DNA from: Caenimonas sedimenti
GTDB lineage: Bacteria > Pseudomonadota > Gammaproteobacteria > Burkholderiales > Burkholderiaceae_C
Reading direction: 5' to 3'
Length of the DNA stretch: 64,000 nt
NCBI RefSeq assembly: GCF_007833165.1
Contig: NZ_VOBQ01000006.1
Location: 62,001 to 126,000 of the forward strand
Position numbers and translations under genes: made by a program. Of this stretch, positions 8,773 to 17,151 are shown piece after piece (position 1 is the first letter of the stretch; each line of letters begins with the position of its first letter). A model generated the notes under the pieces. It saw only the letters and a program-made list of their open reading frames with translations, had not been told where the DNA came from and ran no database searches.

Positions 8773-11484
8773 TTACCCCGGCAACCGCACGGTGAACGTG
8801 GTCCCCGCCCCCACCCGGCTTTCCACGGCGATCGTCCCGCCATGGACTTCAACGGCGTTCTTGACGATCGCCAGCCCAAGACCCGTGCCCTGGATGTCCC
8901 CCACGTTGCTCGCCCGATGGAATGACTCGAAGAGATGCGCAATCTCGTCGGCCGGAATGCCGATGCCCTGGTCCGACACGGTCAGCACGGTTTCCGCACC
9001 ATCCTTCACCGCCTGGAACAGCACCCTGCCCCCCTGCGGCGAATACTTGATCGCATTCGACAGCAGGTTGCCGAAGATGTGGCGCAGCAGCTTCTCGTCG
9101 TACCGGCCGCGGCCCACCCCCGGGCCGCATTCAACGGTCACGGCCGCGGTCGCGTCGGGATGCTGCGCTCGCGCCTCGTCCACGAGCTGCTTGCACAGCC
9201 GCGGGAGGTCCACGTCCGAGGGCTTGAAGTCCAGCATCTGCGCGTCGGCCCGACCGAGCAGCAACACGCGGTCCAGCATGCGCGACATGCGCTGGACCCC
9301 ATGCGCGATGCCGTCCAGCGTTTCCATCCGCTCCTCCGGCGGCAGCCGGTCACCGTAATGGCGCAGCAGTTCTTCCGCGGACAAGATGGCAGCGAGCGGC
9401 GTGCGGAACTCGTGGCTGGTCATCGCCACGAAGCGTGAGCGCAGTTCGTTCAGCGCCCGCTGCTGCTCCAGCGTCTCCAGCATCTCGGCTTCCGAACGCT
9501 TGCGCAGCGTGATGTCCAGGAAGGTCCAGATCACGCCGGAATCGGGGTCGTTGGGGCGCACGCAGCTGCCGCCCATCTGCACCCAGAAGAGCTCGCCGTT
9601 GCGGCGCTTCAGCTGCATCTCGCAGACGTAGGAGCCCGATTCGATCAATGCGGCGCGTGCCTCCACGCCGAAGCGTTCCCAGCTCTCCTGGTCCGGGTGG
9701 ATGTAGTCGGAGCCCTGGCCGATCAGGATCTGCCGCGGGTAACCCAGCATCTGCGCGAACTTCTCGTTCACCCACTCGTGGCGCCGGTTGACCGAGAGCA
9801 CGATGCCCACCAGCGCGTTGTTCAGGATGGCCTCACGCTCGGACATGCTGCGTTGCAGCTGCTCCTCGAGCACCTTGCGGCGCGTGATGTCCATGATGAC
9901 CCAGACGGTGCCCTGGCTCAGGTCGGCCGCGCTCACCGCCTTGCCGGACAGCAGGATCCAGATCTTCGTCCCGTCGAACTGCTGGACGGGCAGTTCCTCG
10001 TGGTACACCTCGCCGCGCGCCGCGCAGGCCGCCACCGCGCCACCGACCCGAAGGTACTGTTCGCGCGACAGGTAGAACGGCTCCATCGACGCGATCTGGT
10101 CGCGGGTGGCGCCGAAGATGTCGAGCATCGCCTTGTTGGCCCAGCGCAGCCGGCCGTTGGCGGTCAGGAACGCGATGCCGACGATGGAGTTCTCCAGGAT
10201 GATCTCGCGCTCCTCCAGCACGGTCTTCAGGCGCGCCTGCGACTCGCTCAGCACCTCGACCATCGCGTGTTCGGCCGCGATGCGCGCCTGCGCCTGCTCC
10301 TTGAAGCGGCGTGCCACGTTGATGCGGTCGGCCAGAGCGAACGAGAGCAGCACCATTTCGAGCGCCGAACCGATCAGGAGCGCGTTGGAGGTCAGCGGGT
10401 GCGAAGGCAGCACACCCGTGTTGTGGAGGAACAGCGCGATCACCCCCAGCAGCAGCACCGACCAGGCTGCCAGGTAGTGCCTGGCGCCACCATGGCCGCG
10501 GCGCAGCGCCAGCACGCCGGACACCACCAGGCCGGCCACGCTGGGCACCGCCAGGGCGGTCACCATCCAGCTGGAGAAGGTGTACGGCAGCAGGAGCGCC
10601 GCCGCCAGCGTCAGGACCCAGCCCCCGACGATCACGCGCAGCACACGGTCCATCACCGGCATGCCCTGCGCGCTGCCCAGGAAGTCGCGCGCGAACTGGA
10701 ACCCGAAGATGGCCGCCAGGCACAGGCCGGCCGGTGGCGAGACGCTGTTCCACCAGACCAGCTCCGGCCAGATGAACTGGTAGCCGAAACCGGTCAGCGC
10801 GGCCTGCGCCGTCGCCATGCCCGCCACGAACAGCACGTAGACCAGGTACAGGCGGTCGCGCACCGCGACGAACAGCAGCAGGTTGTAAAGCAGCAGCCCG
10901 ATCAGCAGGCCGAAGTACAGGCTCAGGACCGCGTAGTTCGCCTGGTCGTGCTCCCACAGGGCCGCGGCGCGCCACAAGCGCAGCGGGGCCGACACGGTGC
11001 CGGCGGATTCGATGCGCAGGTACAACGTCGTCGTCGTGCCGGGTGGCACGCGCACGGGCAGCACGTGGTTGCGATGCGGCACCGCGCGCGCGGCGAACGG
11101 CAGCAGGTCGCCGCCGATCTGGCGCTCGTGGCCGGATGAACCGTCGGGGGAATAGACCTCCAGCCGGTCCAGCGGCGGGTAGCCGAGTTCCAGCAGCCAG
11201 TTCGGGGCACTGCCGGAAGGCGACAACAGGTCCACCTTGAGCCAGATCGCGGAACGGGTCAGGCCGAAGTTGGCGCCCGGCCCCGACACCGGCACGGGGC
11301 GGAAGCGCGCCTGCTGCGCGGGCGCCAGGATGTCCTCGAAAGCCAGTTTGCCGGCAGGGTCCTCCAGCACCTGCAGTGCAGGCGCCAGGTTGTGGCTGGA
11401 GGCCCCACCGACGGCCAGCGGCGCCGCGGCGGCGGCGGCCCATCCGCCCAGCAACAGGCAGCAGGCGAGCAGTCGCCGGATCAC
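8773..11484 (-). CDS. Membrane hybrid sensor kinase: 7TMR-DISM, two PAS, HisKA, HATPase
   Basis: A 903-residue inner-membrane histidine kinase. It has a signal peptide (about 1-20), an extracytoplasmic 7TMR-DISMED2 beta-sandwich (about 35-170), a seven-helix 7TMR-DISM block (about 180-390), a coiled coil, and two PAS domains (about 430-550 and 555-675; each ends in the PAC-like WVIMDITRRK or WTFLDITLRKR). HisKA follows with the phosphorylated His near 690 (TSHEFRTPLAAIL), then HATPase_c (FGNLLSNAIKYSP, GTGLGLAIVKNAVEVHGG). There is no receiver domain. The 7TMR-DISM family is thought to sense carbohydrates or other small ligands. Its start overlaps the stop of the upstream MFS gene (ATGA), so the kinase may sense or report on that carrier's substrate; this is inference. 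Confidence 0.93.
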   Translation of the reverse strand: MIRRLLACCLLLGGWAAAAAAPLAVGGASSHNLAPALQVLEDPAGKLAFEDILAPAQQARFRPVPVSGPGANFGLTRSAIWLKVDLLSPSGSAPNWLLELGYPPLDRLEVYSPDGSSGHERQIGGDLLPFAARAVPHRNHVLPVRVPPGTTTTLYLRIESAGTVSAPLRLWRAAALWEHDQANYAVLSLYFGLLIGLLLYNLLLFVAVRDRLYLVYVLFVAGMATAQAALTGFGYQFIWPELVWWNSVSPPAGLCLAAIFGFQFARDFLGSAQGMPVMDRVLRVIVGGWVLTLAAALLLPYTFSSWMVTALAVPSVAGLVVSGVLALRRGHGGARHYLAAWSVLLLGVIALFLHNTGVLPSHPLTSNALLIGSALEMVLLSFALADRINVARRFKEQAQARIAAEHAMVEVLSESQARLKTVLEEREIILENSIVGIAFLTANGRLRWANKAMLDIFGATRDQIASMEPFYLSREQYLRVGGAVAACAARGEVYHEELPVQQFDGTKIWILLSGKAVSAADLSQGTVWVIMDITRRKVLEEQLQRSMSEREAILNNALVGIVLSVNRRHEWVNEKFAQMLGYPRQILIGQGSDYIHPDQESWERFGVEARAALIESGSYVCEMQLKRRNGELFWVQMGGSCVRPNDPDSGVIWTFLDITLRKRSEAEMLETLEQQRALNELRSRFVAMTSHEFRTPLAAILSAEELLRHYGDRLPPEERMETLDGIAHGVQRMSRMLDRVLLLGRADAQMLDFKPSDVDLPRLCKQLVDEARAQHPDATAAVTVECGPGVGRGRYDEKLLRHIFGNLLSNAIKYSPQGGRVLFQAVKDGAETVLTVSDQGIGIPADEIAHLFESFHRASNVGDIQGTGLGLAIVKNAVEVHGGTIAVESRVGAGTTFTVRLPG

Positions 11485-12737
11485 GCGGCCAGCCGCGCCC
11501 GCCGCGGCCAGGGCACGACCAGTCCCAGCGAACGGGCCCGCAGCAGCAGGAAGCCGACGATGGTCATGTTCAGCAGGTTCCAGGCGATGCCATTGAGGAA
11601 GGCCGCACGGTAGGACCCGGTGAGGTCGAACACCACGCCGGACATCCAGCCGCCCAGCGCCATGCCGAACAGCGTCGCCATCAGGACCGTGCCCGTCCGG
11701 GCGCCGGCTTCCTGCGGGGGGAAGTATTCACGGACGATCAGGGCGTAGGACGGCACGATGCCGCCCTGGAACAGCCCGAACATGCCGGCGACGATGTAAA
11801 GCGAGACCAGCCCGTCGAACGGCAGGAACAGCAGCAGCGCCACGCCCTGCAGCATGGAGCCGAGCAGCAACGTGCGCAGCCCCCCGATGCGGTCGGAGAT
11901 CCAGCCCGAGACCAGCCGGCTCACCACCCCCAGGGCCAGCATCAGCGACAGCATCTCCGCACCCCGCGCCGCCCCGAAACCCAGGTCGCCACAATAGGCG
12001 ACGATGTGCACCTGCGGCATCGACATGGCCACGCAGCACGAAACGCCGGCGACCGACAGCAGGGCCGTCAGCGCGCCCGGCGACATGCCCAGCGGCCGGG
12101 CCGATGCATGCGCGGCTTGCGCCGCCGCCGTCACCGCCGGCTGCAGCGGCGGCCGGCGGCGCAGCACCAGCGCCAGCGGCACCATGCTCGCAAAGCAGAA
12201 CACGCCGATGCCGACATAGGTGTGGCGCCAGCCCACGCTGTCGATGAAGTGCTGGATGATCGGCGGCCAGACCGCCCCGGCCATGTAGTTGCCGCTCATG
12301 CAGATCGCCAGGGCGATGCCCCGGCGGCGGTCGAACCACTGCGCGGTGTCGGCGACCAGCGGGGCGAACGTGGCGGAGGTGCCGAGAAGTCCCACGAAGA
12401 GGCCTTGCGCCAGGCAGAACAGCGCCAGGTTCGGCGCGAGGCCCGCGCCGACGAAGCCGAGGCCCAGGCCGCAGGCGCCGATCAGCACCGGCGCCATGAC
12501 GCCGAACCGGTCCGCCAGCCGCCCCATCAGGATGCCGCCCATGCCGAAGCCGATCATCGTCAGCGTGTAGGGCAGCGACGCGTCGCCGCGGGCCACCCCG
12601 AAATCGGCCTGGATGCGCGGCAACACCACCGTGATCGAATACATGCCCGATCCACCGATGGTCATGAGCAGCAGGGACACGGCAAGCCGGCCCCAGGCAT
12701 AGCCCGATTCGATGTCTTCCGTGGTCCCCCGCCGCAT
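11481..12737 (-). CDS. MFS transporter (OFA/monocarboxylate-like)
   Basis: A 418-residue carrier with about 12 hydrophobic segments and the MFS loop motif GRLADRFG between TM2 and TM3. A central loop (RRRPPLQPA region) separates the two six-helix halves. The C-terminal half has GWISDRIGG as the second loop copy. The general pattern fits the oxalate/formate-antiporter-like group, but the substrate cannot be read from sequence. It is the first gene of a two-gene unit with the 7TMR sensor kinase (4-base overlap). A degenerate ATTGG-type dyad lies just before the start codon. Confidence 0.88.
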   Translation of the reverse strand: MRRGTTEDIESGYAWGRLAVSLLLMTIGGSGMYSITVVLPRIQADFGVARGDASLPYTLTMIGFGMGGILMGRLADRFGVMAPVLIGACGLGLGFVGAGLAPNLALFCLAQGLFVGLLGTSATFAPLVADTAQWFDRRRGIALAICMSGNYMAGAVWPPIIQHFIDSVGWRHTYVGIGVFCFASMVPLALVLRRRPPLQPAVTAAAQAAHASARPLGMSPGALTALLSVAGVSCCVAMSMPQVHIVAYCGDLGFGAARGAEMLSLMLALGVVSRLVSGWISDRIGGLRTLLLGSMLQGVALLLFLPFDGLVSLYIVAGMFGLFQGGIVPSYALIVREYFPPQEAGARTGTVLMATLFGMALGGWMSGVVFDLTGSYRAAFLNGIAWNLLNMTIVGFLLLRARSLGLVVPWPRRARLAA

Positions 12738-12745
12738 GGGGTGCT

Positions 12746-12757
12746 ATTGGATACTAT
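12746..12757. promoter_or_regulatory. Degenerate GntR-type operator candidate
   Basis: ATTGGATACTAT matches its own reverse complement at 8 of 12 positions and resembles the ATTGG-TA-CCAAT half-sites of FCD/GntR regulators. It sits 8 bases upstream of the MFS start codon and within the divergent region shared with the ABC receptor gene. No GntR gene is in the window. Confidence 0.25.
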
Positions 12758-12801
12758 TTGTGGGACGAGGGTCGGATCGCATTTCCTAAGTGCTTTCCAC
12801 A

Positions 12802-12830
12802 CTGACTTTTCCGGCCATGTGGCCTAAGGT
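12802..12830 (+). promoter_or_regulatory. Sigma-70 promoter candidate for the ABC receptor gene
   Basis: CTGACT (12802-12807) and TAAGGT (12825-12830) are separated by 17 bases. The spacer holds a small palindrome GGCCA-TG-TGGCC, which could be an operator. The leader to the ATG at 12863 includes GGAG. Confidence 0.45.
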
Positions 12831-12862
12831 TCGCGTCAGTCGAATGGACGTGGAGCGAGACG

Positions 12863-13993
12863 ATGAAAACAATGGCAATGCTGGCGCGGGCCGTCACGGC
12901 GGCGGTGGCGGTGTGCGGCGCGCAGGCGCTGCAGGCCGCGCAGATCGTGGTGGGGCAGGTCGGGCCGCTCTCGGGGCTGGAGGCGAGCCAGGGCCGGGCC
13001 TATGGCACCGGCATGCAGCTTTACTTCAACGCCGTCAACAAGGCGGGAGGCGTCGGCGGCCACACGTTCACGCTGGTGCGGCGCGACGACGGCGGCCGGC
13101 CCGAGGACACCGTGGCCGGCACCAAGGCCATGCTGGCGGAGGACCGCCCCCTGGTGCTGGCCGGCTATTTCGGCACCAAGAACATCACCGACCTGGTGGC
13201 TTCCGGCCTGCTCGAGAAGGAACGCATCGCCCTCGTGGGCTACCGCACGGCCGAAGTGCGCAGTGAAACCCCGCTGCTGTACAACGTGCGCGCCACCCTG
13301 CGCGACGAGGTCAACAAGCTCACCGAACACCTGGCGACCATCGGCATCACCCGCCTCGGCCTCTTCTACGAGGATGGGCCGGGCGCGCCGGCGCTGCTCG
13401 CCGCAGCCGACGAAGCGGCCAAGAAGGCGCGGGCCTCGATCACCCACAAAGCGGCCTACGAAGGCGGCACGGCGAAAGTGACGCCGGCGGTGGACCTGTT
13501 CCTGAAGAACCCGCCGCAGGCGATCATCATGATTTCCAGCGGGGCGGCCGCTGCCGGCTTCATCGAGCAGTACCGCGGCGCGGGCGGCGCCGCGCAGCTG
13601 TTCGCGCATTCGGGCGCCGACATCGAGCAGCTCTCCAAGCGCCTGGCCGAGGAGCAGATGCAGGGCGTCGCCATCGCGCAGGTCACCCCCAGCCCGTACA
13701 AGGTGGCGAGCCGCCTGGCGAAGGAATTCAACGACCTGGTCACCAAGACGCCCAACCTCGAGGTGCCCGTCAGCTACGCCATGATGGAAGGGTACATCGC
13801 GGCCAAGGTCATCGTGGAGGCCGTGCGCCGCCAGGGCGCGCGCCCCACGCGCGAAGCCATGGCCGCCACGCTCGATGCGATGGACAGCTACGACCTGGGC
13901 GGCTACGCGGTCGGATTCAAGCCCAACGCGCGCTCCGGCTCGCGCTTCGTCGAGCTGTCGATCATCAGCGGCGCCGGCAAGATCCGCCAGTAG
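12863..13993 (+). CDS. ABC transporter substrate-binding protein (branched-chain amino acid type)
   Basis: A 376-residue periplasmic receptor of the Leu/Ile/Val-binding (Peripla_BP_6) fold. A signal peptide ends near residue 28 (ALQAAQIVVG). The mature part starts with the usual VGQVGPLSG and shows the two-lobe pattern with FNAVNKAGGVGG and a C-terminal GGYAVGFKPNARSGSRFVEL. No LivHMGF permease or ATPase genes are adjacent, so it is an orphan receptor, a common situation in Comamonadaceae. The ATG at 12863 has GGAG about ten bases upstream and a good promoter 32 bases before it. Confidence 0.9.
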   Translation: MKTMAMLARAVTAAVAVCGAQALQAAQIVVGQVGPLSGLEASQGRAYGTGMQLYFNAVNKAGGVGGHTFTLVRRDDGGRPEDTVAGTKAMLAEDRPLVLAGYFGTKNITDLVASGLLEKERIALVGYRTAEVRSETPLLYNVRATLRDEVNKLTEHLATIGITRLGLFYEDGPGAPALLAAADEAAKKARASITHKAAYEGGTAKVTPAVDLFLKNPPQAIIMISSGAAAAGFIEQYRGAGGAAQLFAHSGADIEQLSKRLAEEQMQGVAIAQVTPSPYKVASRLAKEFNDLVTKTPNLEVPVSYAMMEGYIAAKVIVEAVRRQGARPTREAMAATLDAMDSYDLGGYAVGFKPNARSGSRFVELSIISGAGKIRQ

Positions 13994-14078
13994 GCCCGCG
14001 ACTACAGGGCGCCTTGCCCGGCGACTACGGCCGGGCCAGCCCGCACGTCCTATGGTGGATCCGCAACAAGGACGCCCC

Positions 14079-14708
14079 ATGCAACGCACTGCGCCGCGCC
14101 ATTTTTCGATGGTCCGGGAATTCCACCTGGCCGATTTCTTCACGCTCGGCAATGCCGCGTGCGGGGTCGGCGCGATCCTGTTCGCCATGCTGTTCATGGC
14201 GCGCGGCGATTTCACGCACTTCTACCTGGCCGCGGTCCTGGCGCCGATCGCTTTCATCTTCGACGTGCTGGACGGCCGCATCGCCCGCGCCCGGCACCAG
14301 CACTCCGCCCTGGGGCGGGAACTCGATTCCCTCTCCGATGTGATCTCCTTCGGCGTTGCGCCGGCCGCCCTGGGCTTTGCCGCGGGCCTGCAAGGGGGGT
14401 GGGATGCCGCTGCGCTCGTCTACTTCGTGTGCTGCGGCGTGAGCCGGCTGGCCCGCTACAACGTGACCGCCGAGCAGCTCGCCGGCGACGAATCCGGCAA
14501 GGTGAAGTATTTCGAAGGCACGCCCATCCCCACCAGCGTGCTGATCACCGGAGTGCTCGCGCTGCTGGCCTGGCAGGACCGGATCGGCAGCAACCTGTGG
14601 GGCGGCGGCATGGACCTGGGCCCGTGGGAGCTGCACCCGCTGGCGCTGCTCTACGTGTTGTCCGGCAGCCTGATGATCAGCAAGACGCTGCGCATCCCGA
14701 AACTCTGA
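14079..14708 (+). CDS. CDP-alcohol phosphatidyltransferase (phosphatidylserine synthase-like)
   Basis: A 209-residue integral-membrane enzyme with the complete CDP-OH-transferase signature DG-x2-AR-x8-G-x3-D-x3-D (DGRIAR ... G ... LDSLSD), seen just after the second hydrophobic segment. Such enzymes condense CDP-diacylglycerol with an alcohol such as serine or glycerol phosphate. The N-terminus (FHLADFFTLGNAACG) resembles PssA-type proteins, so serine is the best guess, but the acceptor is not proven. The start at 14079 is preceded by AAGGA. Longer in-frame starts overlap the receptor gene. Confidence 0.82.
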   Translation: MQRTAPRHFSMVREFHLADFFTLGNAACGVGAILFAMLFMARGDFTHFYLAAVLAPIAFIFDVLDGRIARARHQHSALGRELDSLSDVISFGVAPAALGFAAGLQGGWDAAALVYFVCCGVSRLARYNVTAEQLAGDESGKVKYFEGTPIPTSVLITGVLALLAWQDRIGSNLWGGGMDLGPWELHPLALLYVLSGSLMISKTLRIPKL

Positions 14709-14730
14709 CCCGCCGCGGGGAACGGCGCGG

Positions 14731-15426
14731 CTAGCGGCGTGGCGTTTCGGCGTCGTCGTCGGTGCCGGGGCGGGTGTTCTCGAAGCCCGGCGGGACGGAA
14801 TCGGTGGGATGGGCCAGCGCCGCGTCGCGAATGGCGAACAGGGCCTGCAGGTCCTGGTCGAGATCGTCGGCTTCCTTCGCGGGCGTCAGTTGCCGGGCCT
14901 CGGCCTCCATCGGATCCTGCGTGGGGGCGAAGGACAGCGGCGATTCCTGCGCCGGTTCGATGGCCGCGGGCGCCGAGCTGATCCAGACCTTCGGATCGGG
15001 CATCGCCGATTTCTGCGGCGTGACGTAGCCCTCGAACTGCCAGCCGACGCTCAGCAACCACTCGGAGGCCCGGGTGTCGAAACGCGCCATTTCACGGTCG
15101 AAGCTGTCCTGGAAGGCGAACACGTACGCGAGCAGGCGGTCATGGCCCTGCTTCACGACAAAGCTCACGTGCAGGCCGGCCCGGCCGGTCTGGCTGGTGG
15201 TCGAGAGCATGCGCAGGTCGATCCAGTCCGACGGGATGCCGTGCTTGCGCATCGTGTCGCGCAGGATCACCTGCACCAGTTCCCGCCGCTGCGTGTTGCG
15301 CGAGGCGGTCGAATCGTCCTCGTCCGTGTTCTCGCTCTCGCGGAACTGCGTCGAGGCGGGCGTGCTGTGGGGCTCGCCCGGTTCCTTGTCCTTGCCGTTG
15401 CCGAAGATGCGCTTGATGAGACCCAT
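14731..15426 (-). CDS. Conserved hypothetical protein with acidic, disordered ends
   Basis: Not recognised as a named family. A 231-residue soluble protein with a short basic start (MGLIKRIFGNG), a low-complexity Ser/Thr/Asp/Glu stretch (about 15-45), a compact middle part (about 48-140: LVQVILRDTMRKHGIPSDW to LLSVGWQFEGYV), and a disordered Pro/Glu/Asp-rich tail. It has no signal peptide or membrane segment. It follows the FHA gene by 14 bases in the same direction, which suggests that the two work together, possibly as an FHA partner through the Thr/Ser-rich segment (inference). Confidence 0.75.
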   Translation of the reverse strand: MGLIKRIFGNGKDKEPGEPHSTPASTQFRESENTDEDDSTASRNTQRRELVQVILRDTMRKHGIPSDWIDLRMLSTTSQTGRAGLHVSFVVKQGHDRLLAYVFAFQDSFDREMARFDTRASEWLLSVGWQFEGYVTPQKSAMPDPKVWISSAPAAIEPAQESPLSFAPTQDPMEAEARQLTPAKEADDLDQDLQALFAIRDAALAHPTDSVPPGFENTRPGTDDDAETPRR

Positions 15427-15440
15427 GGCGGGATTGTGCG

Positions 15441-16064
15441 TTATTCCCTCAGCAGGAACTTCATCTGCGTGCCCGCGAGATCCAGCACGTCCTGGTCGGC
15501 GAGCTGCACGGGCTCGTCGCCGATCGGCCGGCCGTTCAGGGTGGGCACGTTGCTGCCGGCCAGGTGCGCCACGAAGTAGCCGGTGCGCCGGTGCGACACC
15601 GAGACCACCGTCACGCCGGGCTTGCCGAAGGTCGTGACCGCCTTCACCACGGGCACCTCCAGCCCGGCGGAGGAGCCCGTCATCACCTGGAACCTGGCGT
15701 TCACCGGCTGCGCCGCCGCGTGGCTTTCCAGCGTCATCGCCGAGGTCTCGCCGAAGGAGCTGGGCTGCTCCGAGGCCTGCAGGTACTTGATGCGGAACGG
15801 GCCGATGGCGATCACGTCGCCGTCGTGCAGCCGGGTCCGGCTCTTGACCATGTGGTCATTGACGTAGGTGCCGTTGGTGCTGCCCTTGTCCTCGAGGAAC
15901 ACGTCGGCCACGCCGACCAGGTCGAAAGTGCAATGCGTGCCGCTCACCACCAGGGTGTCGAGCACGATGTCGTTCTCCGGCCTGCGCCCCAGGGTCGTCC
16001 GGTCCTTGTGCAGGTAGACGTGCTTGACCTCGACCCCTTCGACCATCGCAATGAGTTGCGGCAT
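15441..16064 (-). CDS. Protein with two FHA domains
   Basis: A 207-residue cytosolic phosphothreonine-binding protein. FHA domain 1 (about 20-95) has GR at 26-27, S41-x2-H44 and N64-G65 (GSTNGTYVND), all the residues expected for phosphopeptide contact. FHA domain 2 (about 118-205) is more divergent (FGKPGV, SVSHRRTGYF, LNGRPIGD). Tandem FHA proteins often act in Ser/Thr kinase or type VI secretion regulation, but no kinase or phosphatase gene is near. It lies between the DUF2721 gene (43 bases upstream) and the hypothetical gene (14 bases downstream), all in one direction. Confidence 0.88.
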   Translation of the reverse strand: MPQLIAMVEGVEVKHVYLHKDRTTLGRRPENDIVLDTLVVSGTHCTFDLVGVADVFLEDKGSTNGTYVNDHMVKSRTRLHDGDVIAIGPFRIKYLQASEQPSSFGETSAMTLESHAAAQPVNARFQVMTGSSAGLEVPVVKAVTTFGKPGVTVVSVSHRRTGYFVAHLAGSNVPTLNGRPIGDEPVQLADQDVLDLAGTQMKFLLRE

Positions 16065-16107
16065 CCCCAGCTCCCCATGACCGCGCGGCGCGGCCTGCGC
16101 AGGGATG

Positions 16108-16557
16108 CTACCGCCGCGTCACCTGGAAGTCGAGCAGCCGCGTGGCCAGCACTGTTTCCGCCAGGAAACAAAGCAGGGCCAGCAGGAACGCCACCACCCC
16201 CGCGAGGAAACCGCCCAGCGCCCAGCGCGTGACCTGCAAGGCGGAGGTCTCGCCCAGGAACAGCACGATGATGGTCAGGCCGATCAGGAAGGCGCAGCTG
16301 GTCAGCAGCGCGATGCAGCCATTGGCGAGCCGGCCGCGCAGCCGCAGCTGTTCGAGTTCGCGCGCGTGGCGGTCGAGAGCTGCCGCATCCTCGGTCGCGC
16401 GGGCGCGGTCCTCGACCAGGCGGGCCCGGTCGATGATGCGTGCGAGCCGGCCGGCCACGGCGCCGATCATGCCGGAAACCGCGGTGAGGAGGAACACGGG
16501 CGCCACGGCCAACTGGATGCCGTGGACGACGGCGGCGCTGTCGATGGGGAATGCCAT
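16108..16557 (-). CDS. DUF2721 family membrane protein
   Basis: A 149-residue membrane protein with a first hydrophobic segment near 12-35 (GIQLAVAPVFLLTAVSGMIG), a charged helical loop (RLARIIDRARLVEDRARATED) and two further membrane segments. The pattern IQLAVAPVFLL ... RLARIIDRAR matches the DUF2721 family, whose role is unknown. The ATG at 16557 was chosen over one 33 bases upstream because family members begin right before the first membrane segment. Likely first gene of a DUF2721-FHA-hypothetical unit. Confidence 0.82.
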   Translation of the reverse strand: MAFPIDSAAVVHGIQLAVAPVFLLTAVSGMIGAVAGRLARIIDRARLVEDRARATEDAAALDRHARELEQLRLRGRLANGCIALLTSCAFLIGLTIIVLFLGETSALQVTRWALGGFLAGVVAFLLALLCFLAETVLATRLLDFQVTRR

Positions 16558-16589
16558 GGCGGCGATGATACGCAGCGCGGCCCGGCGCA

Positions 16590-16618
16590 TTGACGCGCGG
16601 CCGCTGCGGGCCTACGCT
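16590..16618 (+). promoter_or_regulatory. Sigma-70 promoter of the uspA-like gene
   Basis: TTGACG (16590-16595) and TACGCT (16613-16618) are spaced by exactly 17 bases. A start near 16625 would give a leader of about 30 bases with GGAGG before the ATG at 16655. This is one of the best canonical promoters in the window. Confidence 0.6.
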
Positions 16619-16654
16619 GGGCCACCCGCGACTCGCGGCGAGCCGGAGGCTTCC

Positions 16655-17095
16655 ATGTTCAAGCACATCCTGCTGGCCACCGACGGCTCCGCCGCCTGCG
16701 ACCAGGCCACCCGCACCGCCATCGGGCTGGCGCGCACCCACGGCGCGCGGCTGACCGCCCTCTATGTGGTGGACCCCTACCCCTACCTGGGCATCGGCCA
16801 GGCCAATCCGCTGGGCTTCCAGGCCTACATCGCCGCGGCACACGCCCATGCCGGCAAGGCCCTGGGCCGGGCCGCCGAACTGTGCGACGACGGCGGCCCG
16901 CCGGTCGCCATGGAAACCCGCATCGTGGAGGAAGCGACGTCCGCCCACGGCATCGCCCAGACGGCGCGGGACGAAAAGGCCGACCTGATCGTGATCGGAT
17001 CGCACGGCCATGGCGCGCTGCGCAAGATCATGCTGGGCAGCGTGACCACGCGCGTCTTGGCCGAGGCGATCGTGCCCGTGCTCGTGGTGCGCTGA
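16655..17095 (+). CDS. Universal stress protein, UspA family
   Basis: A 146-residue single-domain cytosolic Usp. It begins with the strand-loop FKHILLATDGSAACDQA and carries the ATP-binding signature G-x2-G-x9-G-S (GSHGHGALRKIMLGSV) near the C-terminus, so it belongs to the nucleotide-binding subgroup. The GGAGG Shine-Dalgarno sequence (in agccggaggc) is well placed for the ATG at 16655. The upstream in-frame extension is antisense to the DUF2721 gene and was discarded. It has its own promoter. Confidence 0.95.
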   Translation: MFKHILLATDGSAACDQATRTAIGLARTHGARLTALYVVDPYPYLGIGQANPLGFQAYIAAAHAHAGKALGRAAELCDDGGPPVAMETRIVEEATSAHGIAQTARDEKADLIVIGSHGHGALRKIMLGSVTTRVLAEAIVPVLVVR

Positions 17096-17151
17096 GCGCG
17101 CGAACCCCTTCGCCGGCGGCACGCCGGCCTGCATGCGACACTGCGCGCCGC

